Part shown: positions 35,566 through 46,722 of the stretch, piece after piece
Numbering within the stretch: position 1 is the first letter of the stretch
How the letters are laid out: every line of letters begins with the position of its first letter
Source of the DNA: Antilocapra americana
Taxonomy: Eukaryota > Chordata > Mammalia > Artiodactyla > Antilocapridae
NCBI GenBank assembly: GCA_007570785.1
Contig: ML664161.1
Span: forward strand, 8,750,352-8,814,351
Reading direction: 5' to 3'
Length of the DNA stretch: 64,000 bases
Made by a program: the position numbers and the translations under genes
The notes under the pieces: model-generated
Databases searched by the model: none
Told to the model about the DNA's origin: nothing
The model's input: only the letters and a program-made list of their open reading frames with translations

Positions 35566-36150
35566 CATGTATTAATAGTTCCTTTTTATTGCTGAGTAGT
35601 AGTCCCTGATGTGAACAAATCACAGTTTAACAGTTCACCTATTGAAAGACATTTGGTTCTAGTTTTTTGGCAGAGTTGCCAAAATAAAACTGCTATGAAC
35701 ATACATGTACAGTTTTGTGTGTGATCATGCCTTTTTGTTTCTCTGGGATAAATGCCTAAGAGTACAGTGCTGTGTTATATTGTAATTGCATATGTAATCT
35801 TATAAGAAACTGCCAAATTTCCCCCAAGTCGCTGTACCATTCTACATGCCTTCTAACAATGTGTGAGTGATCTGGAGTCTCAATCTTTGCCAGCATTTGA
35901 TCTTAAAACTAAGCTCTTCTTTTTCCTGTTAATGTCCAGTTGCTCCAGCACCATTTGTTGAAAAGACTACCTTTCTCTATTGAATTGCTTTGCACATCTG
36001 TTAAAAACCATTTGGGTGTACTTGTGTGCGTCTATTTCTGGGTCCTCTGTTTCTATCCCTTTGATCTATGTGTCTGTCCCCTTCTTCAGTACCATGCAGT
36101 CTTGGTTACTGTAGCTATCCTTAACATTGGACCCTAGTATTTTAAAACAT
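35566..36150 (-). mobile_element. Old L1, right part including an ORF2-derived segment
   Basis: Antisense: aataaaactgctatgaacatac, ggataaatgcctaagagtac, then cagcaccatttgttgaaaagac, tctgggtcctctgtttc and gatctatgtgtctgtcccc, which are L1 ORF2/3'-region signatures. Non-coding debris. Confidence 0.75.
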
Positions 36151-37545
36151 AATTTCTACAGTAGGTATTTAGGGCAAATAAAGGAAACCAATAAAGATAT
36201 GTCAGTTCTTCTTAAATGGATACTTGTAAATATGAGTTCTGGTTGGTTTATTTGAGAAATCTGTAGAGAACCTACAAAGGAAGTAAGCAAAAAAAAAACA
36301 AAAGTGAAGACAAATAATAATTGGGTTGTAAGTCTGAGGTTCTGTACAGCTGTCACTGAGGCCCCTAAGGACTTTAAGTATAGACTGATTATAAAGTCTA
36401 GATCTTTGGGTCTGTTTGTCCTGAAATAATAGCTGTTGACAATCAGAAAAGAAATCATATGAGCAGAAAGTTAAAACAAACAAAAAAAGTATTCAGATCC
36501 ATTAAAGAAAAATTCACCATTTTCATTTGTGTATTTTAAGGCATCTTACTCTCACTGAAGCCTTCAGTTTGTTTTGTCATCTTTGGAGAGCAAAGATACT
36601 ACAACATTTTAGACTCGGAGAGGAGGTAGAGGTCAATTTATTTAACCTTGACATTTTGCAGGTAGAAAATTGTCCTTTTGTAAATAGGCTGGTTCCTCTA
36701 CAGAAGGGCAAGCGGCCTGTCTGTGAGAGGGCGTCTTGATCCTGGATGATCAGTCACTTTCACTTCAGCTCTTACATAGGGAAGCAGATCCTTTGGGTCC
36801 AGCTCAAATTAAGTGGTGTTTACTAAAAGCTGTGGGAAGTCCACTATTCCCTGCGCCATGCCAGCACCATTCCATCACCATTCCATCTGTCTTGAGTCAC
36901 AGCCTGACTCTTGGTGTGGAAGCTGATCAGGAGCCACAACCTCATGAACGTGGAGATTTGAAAACATTTTCTATGAAACTAAACCTCAGGGTCAAAGTTG
37001 AGGAGGACAGCTTCATTGGTCAACTCAATGAAGCTGAGTGCGTTTTTGGATCCACATTCCTCCATATACAAAATGTACATTGGGGTCCAGCCTGCATCTC
37101 TGGGTCTTTTCCTGACTTGGGCTCTTTTGTGTCCTTGATATCCTGCCAGAGTATAGGTGTGGGGGAGGAGTATGTCAGTCTTCTGTCTCATGGTAAACTG
37201 CTGTTTGTTTGTTTTAAATCTGAGATGGCCCTAAAGCCAAGGGCAGCAGTGGGCATCACAATACTATAACACTACACAAGTTTGCTTGAATGGGATTCTC
37301 TGTTCATAGACCTGCACCTGGAGTGAGACCGAAGTTGGGCCATGTTCCCTGGGCCTTGCCTGCTGTGGGTTTGCCATCCCGCCTGCTGGCTGGGAGCTGC
37401 CCTCTGTGACCCCCAGGGCTTGCCTTTTTATTTCTTCAGGTTTCTTGTCTATGGCTTTGTTGTTTAGGCCCACCATCCTGCTACTTAGTCTGTCCCTGAT
37501 GTGGTCCATATTTACACCTTCTAGAGTTTGGACCCCAGCTATAAG
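36151..37545. other. Unique intronic sequence with the longest ORF of the window
   Basis: No repeat family recognised. It contains a 177-codon ORF (36736-37269, +) without a known domain, overlapped by a 70-codon ORF on the minus strand. This is more likely chance or a decayed unrecognised element than a gene. Confidence 0.45.
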
Positions 37546-37547
37546 AA

Positions 37548-37825
37548 GTCAAATTCTTTTAAAAAATTTTTACTGAAATATAGTTGATTTACAAGTTGTG
37601 TTAGCTTTAGGTGTACAGAGAAGTGATTCAGTTTTATATATAATGTATATATATATGTATGTATGTTTTTATTCTTTTCCATTTTAAGTTATTGCAAGAT
37701 ATTAAGTATAGTTCCCTGTGCTTTACATTAGATCTTTGTTGGTTATATCTTATGTGTATAATAGTGTTATATATTTTAATCCCAAACTCCTGATTCATTC
37801 CCTTCTGTTTCCCCAGAAGTCATGT
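37548..37825 (-). mobile_element. Artiodactyl L1 3' UTR fragment
   Basis: Antisense: actgaaatatagttgatttacaag, ttaggtgtacagagaagtgattcag, (AT)n, gttccctgtgctttaca and cccaaactcctgattc. Confidence 0.8.
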
Positions 37826-39035
37826 TAAATCTTATGGAAGAGCTGCAAAAATCAAGACATTGAAAATTGTCTTCTAAATAATATCATTCTACTCCTTTCA
37901 AGGTTGTCATGAAGCAGAGAAGTGAAAAGATTAACTATAAATCAGAAAATGTCAACCTGATGGGCTGGGAAGGCATGATCCAATAGTGGAGCAAAATTAA
38001 CAGGGAAGTCTGTGTAGCTACATTTTAGAGTATGCTCATTGTCTATAAAGATGAGGAAAAACTTTTATAATCTTGGCTTTTGATTTTTTTAAATTAGATT
38101 TTTAAAATAAAGAAGCCACATAATTGTAAGCTATTGCTAAACTTTTATATTCGTTATAACTATTATAAATCCAGAATAATGGAAGGAATCCCTATTTTCA
38201 TCTTTGGATTGTTTTTAACCCCAACTTACTTTTGAAAAGATTATTGGCGACATACAGATATGTATACTATACATGAGATAAAATTTAAAAGTGAAAAAAA
38301 TGATGCAAAGAAAATGTCACCTCAATAAGAGAGAGCCAGGAATAATTTTGGCTTTTACAAGGCACTTAAGTCTTGTTCTTGTTTTTGTCAGTCATTATTC
38401 TTGATGTAATATTTCTATAATTTTTCAGTTGTGTTCATTTCTGACTGTGTTATGTAGAGCTCTCATTAGAAATAGGATTGAATGACATTGGAAGTGTTTT
38501 ACTTTCACGTCTGCATTTGGGCAGGCTGTTGGACATTGGTGGGCTGGAATGTGAACTCACTGATCACTTTTCCAATCCTGTTATTTTCCAGTGTGGTTTG
38601 GAAAAAGAATTCTCTACATATGAAGTCAAGAAAGCACACTTCTGGTTAACAAATTTAGTGAGGTTCAGTTTTTCCTCTCATGGAGAGTCCTGGAAAATCA
38701 CTTCAGAAAAGAGGTTATGGGTCACTTATAGAAGAAACTGCTCTGCATGCATTTAAGACTTAGCACATTCTGCAGGCTACTGTGGATTCTCGCCCATCCT
38801 CTGATGGATAAGACCAAAACCTATTGATTACGGTAGGTAATCGGAAAGAATTGGAAAGAAAGCCGTTTTGTGTAGCATTTGGGTTTATGACTAGTCAGAA
38901 TTCTCCCAGACTTTGGGGCTGAGTATAGGAGTTCATTTCACACATGGATGTGATAAGTGAAGACTGACAATTCCTGAACACTGTTGTATATTATTTATGG
39001 CAGGGATCACCTGTAACGTAATATTTTATAATAAA
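37826..39035. other. Unique intronic sequence
   Basis: No element recognised. An ORF of 92 codons (38478-38756) is not recognisable. Confidence 0.5.
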
Positions 39036-39716
39036 AGTTTTATTGTGGTGTAATTCACATACCCTGTAATCTACCTATTTAAAGTATGCAATTCAGTGGT
39101 TCAGTATATTCACAGTTGTTCAGGTAGCACCCCAATCAATTGTGGAATATTTCCATCACTTGGAAAAACCATATATCTATTAGCAGTCACCCCCAATTTC
39201 CCCACATTCCTGGCCCTAGCCAACCACTAATCTGCTTTATCTACAGAGTTGCTTATTCTGGATATTTTATATAAAACGGAATCATATAATGGTAGTATGA
39301 GGACTTTTGTGCTTGGCTTTTTCACTTAGCATAATTTTAAAGGTTTATCCATTTTGTAGCTTGTTTTAGTGCTTCGTTTCTTTTTATTGCCTGTTAATAT
39401 ATTCCATTCTTTAGATATATATTTTATTAATCTATTCATCAACTGGTGAACATTTGAGTTGTTTCTACATTTTAGCTGTTACTAATAATGCTACCAGGAC
39501 CATCTGTGTATAAATTTTGTGTGGACATATATTTTTATTCCTCTTGGATATATACCTAGAAGTGGATTACTGGGTCATATGTAACTCTTTATTTAACTTT
39601 TTGAGGAACTGCTAGACTGTTTTCCAAAGTTGTTGTACCATTTTACATTCCTGTTGGCAGTATATGAGCTTTCCCAATTTCCCCACATCCTCACCAGCAC
39701 TTAGTTATTATCAGGT
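39036..39716 (-). mobile_element. Old L1 3' UTR
   Basis: Antisense L1: tattgtggtgtaattcacatacc, ttcagtggttcagtatattcac, ttcacttagcataa, gtggattactgggtcatatg, aactgctagactgttttcc, ccacatcctcaccagcac. Long and co-linear. Confidence 0.85.
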
Positions 39717-39959
39717 TTTTTTTGGTCTTTTATGCAATTTTTTTTTTCTTTTATCTTTGCATTGTTAGCATTTGTTCCTTCAGGAGAGTGGAATTTATAT
39801 ACCTAGGGAAGTAGGATGTGGTTAGCCTGGTATGCCTGTGAGCCATAATGAAGCTCTGTGCTAGAACCAGCATGCTTCGTTGTTTTTGACCTTGACCCCA
39901 AATCACAGCATTAACCAAACCACATGTGTACCACAAGAAATATTTCTTTTCAGAAGTTC

Positions 39960-40790
39960 ACATCTGATCTTTTGGTTTAATCTTGAGATATAGCAGATAT
40001 ACATGAGAATACATAAAATATATGTATAGTTAAAAAACAATTGTAAAGCAAACAATAAACCTGCCTAGATTATAGAGATTTGTAGTTCTAGATCGCCATT
40101 AATAATGAAGATTGCTGAGAAAGTATATAAATATTATAAACACTAACAATCATTATCCGATTTCCTCTGTGCCTTTCCTTTTAACATCCCCCAGCGCCTA
40201 AAATCACTAACCTGTAGGGATAATAGTTTTTTTGTATTTTTCCTTATAGTCTTACGGTGTGCATGTGAGTACATGCATGTACACACACATAGAAATGTCA
40301 GTTAGATTGCTTGTTTTCAAACTTTATGTAAATGAAACCATTATATGCATTCTCTGCGGAATACTTGTGTTAAACATTACTTTTTGAGTTTCAAAGATGA
40401 TGTGTGTAGCTGTTTGTTTTGTTACCAGACAGTGTCCCAGTTCCTTATTTTTATACTCATTTCTTGATGAGCATTTGGGTTGTTCCTGGATTTGAATAAT
40501 TTTGAGCAATGCTTCTGTGAACATTCTTGTCCATGTCTCCAGGCCTGCAGGAATTTCTCTGGAATATTTACCGAATAATAGAATTATAGCTTTACTAGAT
40601 AATGCCAAACCTCTTTTAAAATGCAGTAAGTGCTTTCTTCTAGTCTTATCAGTCTGTTTTCAGACTTTAAAGGTTTTGCCAGTCTGGTGGGTGGTTCTTG
40701 TAACAATATCTCATCATGGTTTTAATTAGCATTTCCATAAGTGTCTCATTACTTTTAAAATTTCATCTAGCCCATGAGCAGTTATGTGTT
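39960..40790 (-). mobile_element. Old L1 remnant, probably a second copy or continuation
   Basis: Antisense L1-like features: gatatagcagatatacatgag, ttcttgatgagcatttgggttgttcc, gagcaatgcttctgtgaac, ggttttaattagcatttcc. It is diverged. The 75-94 codon ORFs are debris. Confidence 0.6.
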
Positions 40791-41550
40791 TTATTTTCTT
40801 GAGGAAAAGTGGACGTTGGATTACCTGAAAATCCTATGTGTTCTTGCAAAATGATTGATATGGTATATTCCTTAGGTTATCATAACTGAGAACTTGTGCA
40901 CTTAGATGAATGCCATCGGGTTGTTTTTGAATCCAAAGATTTTTCTCTTGCCATATAAACTTTTGTGCAATGAAGTTAAAAATATATGGAATTGTTTAGG
41001 TTACTGACTTGATACCTTTTACCGAACATATAGGCAACTACAGGCAGTAAGTTTGTGGTTTGCTAGTATTGATTCTCTGAGACCAGTTTATCTAAATGGT
41101 CACTTGCTTATGGTGAATAAAGTACTTCAGAGGAATTCATAATGTCTAATTTAAAAGATTCAAGATGTTAGAAAGTAATACCTTTTTTTGTGTGTGCATG
41201 CATATGTGTCAGAGTGTGTCCGTGTATGTGGGCCATTTTGATCTTTTCCAATAGTGTTTTGTGCCAGAGAAAGAAAGTTACTGTTTTTAAAGGAGAAAAC
41301 AAGTATTTTAAAAACTGAACAGTAACCTAAAACAAAATCTGGCTTAATTTAATGAGAAAAGGTAAGACTGTCACTTCAGATATGAGGAAATGGGCTAAAA
41401 GCAGAACTTTTGGTACGAAATTAAAAAAAAAATGTATTTAGGAATACTTACTCTAGGACTCCTATAAGAGGAAAGACTGTACTGTAGCACACACTACTTG
41501 GAGGTTTTTCTTTTTTTAAAAAAAGAAAAAACTTTGAAAAATAGCTACCG
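40791..41550. other. Unique intronic sequence
   Basis: No element recognised. A short palindromic A/T stretch (ctttttttaaaaaaagaaaaa, 41510-41530) precedes the next SINE. Confidence 0.5.
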
Positions 41551-41551
41551 G

Positions 41552-41625
41552 TACAGAAGAGCCTGGAAGGCCGTAGTCCACGGGACTGCAGAGAGTCAGA
41601 CACACCTGAATGACTGAGCCATGTA
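41552..41625 (+). mobile_element. Bov-tA SINE 3' fragment
   Basis: acagaagagcctggaaggc, then gactgcagagagtcagacac: only the 3' third is present. Confidence 0.85.
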
Positions 41626-41805
41626 TGCACAGGTGATGTATCTTCTTGTTGGGTGATTTGTATAGTACATAGGAGACAAAAGTTAACAAATTACTGCCTT
41701 TATTTTCAGTTCTTGAGTAGAGATGAGTTTACGTTGTTATTGGGGGCAGAGGTATTTTGTCTTATCAGATCACGTATCCTTTATATTATGTGCCATGTGC
41801 CTACC

Positions 41806-42008
41806 ATTTGCTCAGTCGTGTCTGACTCTTTGAAGCCTCATGGACTGTAGCCCGCCAGGCTCCTCTGTCCATGGGATTCCCCAGGCAAGAACACTGGAGT
41901 GGGTTGCCATTTCTTACTGCAGGGACTCTTCCCAACCCAGGGACTGAATCCGCCTTTCTTGCATCTGGTGCATTAGCAGTTGGATTTTTAACCACTGTGC
42001 CACTTGGA
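41806..42008 (-). mobile_element. Bov-tA SINE (left arm of a head-to-head pair)
   Basis: Reverse: ttgctcagtcgtgtctgactc, ccaggctcctctgtccatggg, caagaacactggagtgggttgcc, ending in accactgtgccacttgg. Confidence 0.93.
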
Positions 42009-42030
42009 AAATTGCTATCATTAATTAATA

Positions 42031-42232
42031 GCTTCCCTGGTGGCTCAGACAGTAAAGAATCTGTCCGCAATGCGGGAGACCTGGGTTTGATCCCTGGATT
42101 GGGAAGATCCCATGGAGGAGAATATGACAACTCACTCCAGTATTCTTGCCTGGAGAATCCCAATGGACAGAGGAGCCTGATGGGCTACAGCTCATAGCGT
42201 TGTAAAGAGTCAGACGTGACTAAGCACAGCAC
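42031..42232 (+). mobile_element. Bov-tA SINE (right arm of a head-to-head pair)
   Basis: Forward: gcttccctggtggctcagac, cctgggtttgatccctgg, ccagtattcttgcctggag, gtcagacgtgactaagc. It lies 22 bp from the preceding inverted copy. Confidence 0.94.
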
Positions 42233-43335
42233 ATGTACACGCCTCACTCATGAGTATTATGTATTATTCAAGATGTCACAGGAATATTTGCAGCCTTATG
42301 GGTGAATTGTCATTGAATTTTGTTGGGAGGGGGATGGTTTCAAGGAAGAGTGAAGCAGGGAGGATCTCCCATTGATACTGGAAATCAAAATAGGACTGTT
42401 TAATTGCTTTAAATATTTTGGTCTTATTTTATAATTGAATATTCTTTAGACCAACTAACTTTCTCCCTGTAATCTTATAACCTTATTCTAGATTGAATTT
42501 TCATACTATACCATGCAGAATAGAAATTTTTTTTTCTGTTAAGTACACTGAATTTCAGTTTTAAAGTCATAAATCTTTGTTTTGTATCCCATTTTGTAAA
42601 CTGTCTCATAAAGATGTCCACAAATAGAACAATGTTTACAAGTCACCGTGGAAGATACAAAAAAGAGAAACTGCCAGAAACTGTTTACTTCTATGATGGG
42701 AATGTTCACTGCCTTGGATTTTGCTATAACCTTCATAAATCACATCAGATTAAGAATCCAGGATACATGTGTTTGTGCTAGAAAATAACCTGGTTTTCAG
42801 GAGAGATGGTTTCATTTTATTCTTTTTAGTGGCACTTGTTTTTATTCTTGGGAGCTATTGCTCTTTCCCAACACCATGGGAGTTCAAGGTTGGTTAAGAA
42901 GTCTTCTCAGTCTTCCTTTATACACAAAGGGCCTAAAATACATTTATTTATGTCAGTAAATCTATGGACACTTCAGGAAACTATATTTAATTCATTTCCA
43001 CAAAGAATTTAATTTAAGATACATTGCATTTTGCCACGCCAGGGGTTGCTAGGCACATTTCAGCCTGTTGAAGTAGAAAGCAAAGAGATTAAATTACATA
43101 GAGTTAAGAGACTGTGCAATATGCACATTTCAGAACAAGTATCTATATAAAGTTTATTTCAGATTTTTATGTCCCTGATTTATTAATTTAGATCAGAGTA
43201 TGTGTATGCATTGACATTGGGTCGGGGGGGAAGTCAGCATTTGAAAACTACCCATTTCATTCTGAATTAGGATTGTAATTCAACCAAGTTTGTGAATCTC
43301 TGCCTTTTTCCAATATGTATTGGACTGTTTTGATC
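42233..43335. other. Unique intronic sequence
   Basis: No element recognised. Confidence 0.5.
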
Positions 43336-43337
43336 AC

Positions 43338-43432
43338 TGCTGTGTTTCTAATGCCTCAGTCAGTACCTGTTACAGAGTAGCCATCTAAATTTTTGTTGAG
43401 TAAGTTCATGAAATGAATGAATGAATGAGTAA
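43338..43432 (+). repeat. L2 3' tail with (ATGA)n
   Basis: ctaatgcctcagtcagtacctgttacagagtagcc, followed by tgaatgaatgaatgag, is a diverged L2 3' end. Confidence 0.55.
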
Positions 43433-43932
43433 CCACTGACCTTTTGTTGATTGAGAGCATATAAGCTGTGTTGAGTTGTTTGATCTCTCTCCATTGAAAT
43501 GGTTCTTACAAATTACAGTCAGAAGTAACAGAGTTGAAGAATGCATGTGTTGTCATGGTCTGCTTGTTCCAGACACTCTGGAATCTAGACCCTAACTCTC
43601 CTTTGTGTTCATTTTTTCTTGTAAGAAGAATTATGACTGTCTAAAGGCTAAAGAATCAGAAGCTGTAAGAGAACTCTTGGTAGTGCCTGCCAACAGTCAT
43701 TTTTTTCTCACCCCGTTCAAATGCTTGAGAATTTTGGAGGCGTTCATCTCAGTTCCTCTTTGGATCTTTCTCAGAGATGATGATAAAAAGAGTTTGAAAA
43801 TGTTGGTGTCATTTACTTTTCTACAAGGGAACACATTTAGATATTGACAGAAAGGAGAAGGGTATCCTTTGTGCCATTTGCGTTGTCTCGTTATCCTAAT
43901 GGCCCTGCAGTGTTGGAATAGAGATTAGCCCA

Positions 43933-44005
43933 TTTTGTTGTTCAGTTGCAAAGTCATGTACAACTCTTTGCGACCCCATGACCTGCAGCATGCCAGGCTT
44001 CAGTT
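43933..44005 (-). mobile_element. BovB 3' end, short fragment
   Basis: gttgttcagttgcaaagtcatg, ctctttgcgaccccatgacctgcagcatgcc: the antisense of the extreme BovB 3' end. Strongly 5'-truncated. Confidence 0.8.
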
Positions 44006-44029
44006 TTTTGTTTTTGTTTTTTTAATAGA

Positions 44030-44130
44030 TCAAGAAGCCAAGGCTCTCAAAGACTACATTTGCCCCCTAGAATATATGCTCATGAAGGCTACAATTGTGT
44101 ATGTCTTGTTCACCATTGTGTTTATGTGGT
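44030..44130 (+). repeat. L2 3' end, left half (split by mariner)
   Basis: gaatatatgctcatgaaggctac, then tgtatgtcttgttcaccattgtg, is L2 3' sequence. It resumes at 45600. Confidence 0.6.
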
Positions 44131-44320
44131 AGTAGGTTGGTGCAAAAGTAATTGCAGTTTCGCACTGTTGCGCTTTGCCATTGGAATACATTCCTTAACA
44201 TGGTTATATTGTACATCATTTTAATGTACATTGTTCATCATTTTAATGTACATTTCTCTTAATTTTTTTTGCTAGTGACATTATTTGCTGTTTATTTTAT
44301 ATTTATTTTAGACTGTAGAA

Positions 44321-45521
44321 ATGATGTTAGACAAAAAGCAAGTTTAAGTGATTTTTTTTTTTTAATTTGAATTCAAAATGGGTCATAAAGCAGCGGAGAC
44401 AGCTTGCAACAATGACACATTTGGCCAGAAACTGCTAATGAACATACAGTGCAGTGGTGGTTCAAGAAGTTTTGCAAAGGAGATGAGAGCCTTGAAGATA
44501 AACATAGTGGCCAGCTATTGGAAGTTGATAGCAACCAGTTGAGAGCCATCACTGAAGCTGATCCTCTTACAACTACATGAGAAATGGCTGAAGAATGCAT
44601 TGTTAACCATTCCATGGTCATTTGGCTTTGAAGCAAATTGGAAAGGTGAAAAAGCTTGCTAAGTGGGTGCCTCACGAGCTGACTGCAAATTGGAAAAATC
44701 GAAGTGTTATCTTATCCTATGCAACAACAAACCATTTCTTGGTCAGATTGTGATGAGCCGCCAAAAGTGTGGTACAACCAGCTATGACCAGCTCAGTGCT
44801 GGCACTGAGAAAGTGAAAGTGAAGTTGCTCAGTCATGTCCGACTCTTTGCGACCCCATGGATTGTAGCCTACCACGGTAGGCTGTCCAGGCAAGAGTACT
44901 GGAGTGGGTTGCCATTTCCTTCTCCAGGGGATCTTCCCAACCCAGGGGTCAAACTGGAGTCTCTCGCATTGCAGGCAGACTCTTTACCGTCTGAGCCACC
45001 AGGGAAGACCGTTGGGACTGAGAAGAATCCCCAAGTCTCTTTACAAAGCCAAAAAAGGTACCAGAGAAAGGTCATGGTACTGTTTGGTAGTCTGCTGCTC
45101 GTCTGGTCCACTACATCTTTCTGAATCCTGGCGAAGCCATTACATCTGAGAAGTATGCTCAGCAAATTGATGAGTTGCACTGAAAACTGCAAATGCCTGT
45201 AACTGGCATTGGTCAACAGAAAGGACCCAATCTGCATAATGCCCGACCTCATGTCATACAAGCAAGGCTTCAAAAGTTGAACAAATTGGGCCATGAAGTC
45301 TTGTCTGATCCACCATATTCACCTGCCAACCGTCTACCACTTCTTCAAGTTATCTTGACAACTTTTTGCAGGGAAAATGCTTCCACAACCAGCAGTAGGC
45401 AGAAAATGCTTTCCAAGTGTTCATCAAATCCCCAAATATGGGTTTTTACACTACAGAAATAAACAAACTTATTTCTCATTGACAAAAATGTGTTGATTAT
45501 AATGGTTCCTATTGTGATTAA
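44321..45521 (+). pseudogene. Mariner transposase pseudogene
   Basis: This was a DDD-type transposase that cut and pasted mariner DNA at TA sites. Recognisable pieces follow in order: MLDKKQ at the start, FKMGHKAAETA and CSGGS-SFAKE in the N-terminal DNA-binding part, then ARPHV-LQKLN-LG-EVL and PPYSP in the catalytic part. It is broken several ways. There is a TAA nine codons in. There are frame changes in the first 300 bp and a Bov-tA inserted in the catalytic region. The first catalytic Asp codon appears changed (near 44757-44765). A short deletion with frameshift follows PPYSP near 45325, where the third Asp would be. Compared with the family consensus as I recall it, it cannot be active. 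Ends at taa, 45519-45521. Confidence 0.88.
44812..45016 (-). mobile_element. Bov-tA SINE nested in the mariner
   Basis: Reverse: gttgctcagtcatgtccgactc through accgtctgagccaccagggaag. An 8-bp target duplication, actgagaa, flanks it at 44804-44811 and 45017-45024. A small internal deletion leaves agcctaccacggtaggct, a near-palindrome, around 44866-44883. Confidence 0.95.
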
Positions 45522-45599
45522 CAAAGATGTGTTTGAGCCTAGTTATGATTATTTAAAATTCACAGTCTGAAACTGTAATTATGTCTGTACTAACCTAAT

Positions 45600-45640
45600 A
45601 CAGTGCCTCACATCTGGTGGGTAAATACTGATGGGCTTTA
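45600..45640 (+). repeat. L2 3' end, right half
   Basis: cagtgcctcacatctggtgggtaaatactgatg continues the L2 tail that stops at 44130, across the mariner TA target. Confidence 0.6.
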
Positions 45641-46296
45641 CTTTTGCCTGGGATCACATGACTAGTCAGTGGAAGGAACTGAGCTTACATGTGGTTTTTA
45701 CTCATTCCACAGCCTTTGAACTCTTGCATTGTAGTTCTTTCACTTTTCTGTGAAGTGATTGTGAGTTACACATCTCTCAGAAAAAGTGGTTATATCCCAA
45801 TAGCATGCTTATCTTCGATTTCCCAGCATGGATAGGATTTTGGTGTGGCACCTGTTTTTTAAAACAGGGAGGTGAAGGTTTTTTCTCTCCATAGAACATG
45901 CTAATGACTATCATTGGCTTCTCATAGTATGTTTGCTAATCTTATATAATGTATTGCTTACCCTCATTTTTCAAATTTTTATATTTTCAAATTGTTATAG
46001 CATTGAAAATAACCAGGAAATAAATGTAACTGATGACTGGCCAGAATTATACACATTGCCATTTGTTAGTATGATTTGCTTCTATGTACTGCTCTTCCTG
46101 TTTTCCTACTAATTTCATAAAACCAGATAAGCTGTCTTTTCTTTTACTCTTGGATGTTTGCTATTTTGAAGTTTTGGAAATCAGGGAAGGTGTTGCTATT
46201 TTTTCTGCCATTCTGTAGCACCTTTGCCGACTGTCAGAGGTTTCAGACGTCTCAGTACCTGGTGGTTAAACACAGCCATTATTTAACACTAAGATT
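45641..46296. other. Unique intronic sequence
   Basis: No element recognised. Confidence 0.5.
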
Positions 46297-46722
46297 TCAG
46301 TTCAGTTGTGTTCGACTCTGTGACCCCATGGACTGCCAGGCTTCCCTGTCCATCACCAACTCCCGGAGTTTACTCAAACTCATGTCCATCGAATCGGTGA
46401 TGCCATCTAACCATCTCGTACTCTGTCATCCCTGTCTCCTCCTGCCTTCAGTCTTTCCCAGCATCAGGATCTTTTCCAGTAAGTCAGTTCTTCACATCAG
46501 GTGGCCAAATATTGGAGCTTCAGCGTCAGTCCTTCCAATAAATATTCAGGACTGATTTCCTTTAGGATAGACTGGTTGGATCTCCTTGCAGTCCAAGGGA
46601 CTCTCAGGAGTCTTCTCCAGCACCACAGTTCAAAAGCATGAATTCTTCAGCACTCAGCTTTCTTTATAGTCCAACTCTCACATCCATACATGACTACTGG
46701 AAAAACCATAGCTTTGCCTAGA
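46297..46722 (-). mobile_element. BovB 3' end
   Basis: Antisense: ttcagttcagttgtgttcgac, ccatcaccaactcccggag, atcaggtggccaaatattggagc, ctccagcaccacagttcaaaagc, catacatgactactggaaaaacc. The antisense of this part encodes the ORF2 C-terminus. The ORF on the + strand is an artefact. Confidence 0.94.

Larger units (their letters stand above)
44133..45599 (+). mobile_element. Decayed mariner (Hsmar1-like) DNA transposon
   Basis: Terminal repeats taggttggtgcaaaagtaattgc on the left and ...aattatgtctgtactaaccta on the right match mariner ends (the right one diverged), with TA at the flanks. Internal sequence follows an Hsmar1-like transposon along its whole length, apart from a nested Bov-tA at 44812-45016. 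It sits inside an L2 tail. Confidence 0.92.

Noticed and set aside
44133..44165. miR-548-like hairpin seed (caaaagtaattgcagttt)
   Set aside because: It is the mariner terminal repeat. The partner end is about 1.4 kb away, so no pre-miRNA-sized hairpin forms, unlike the short MADE1 elements behind miR-548.
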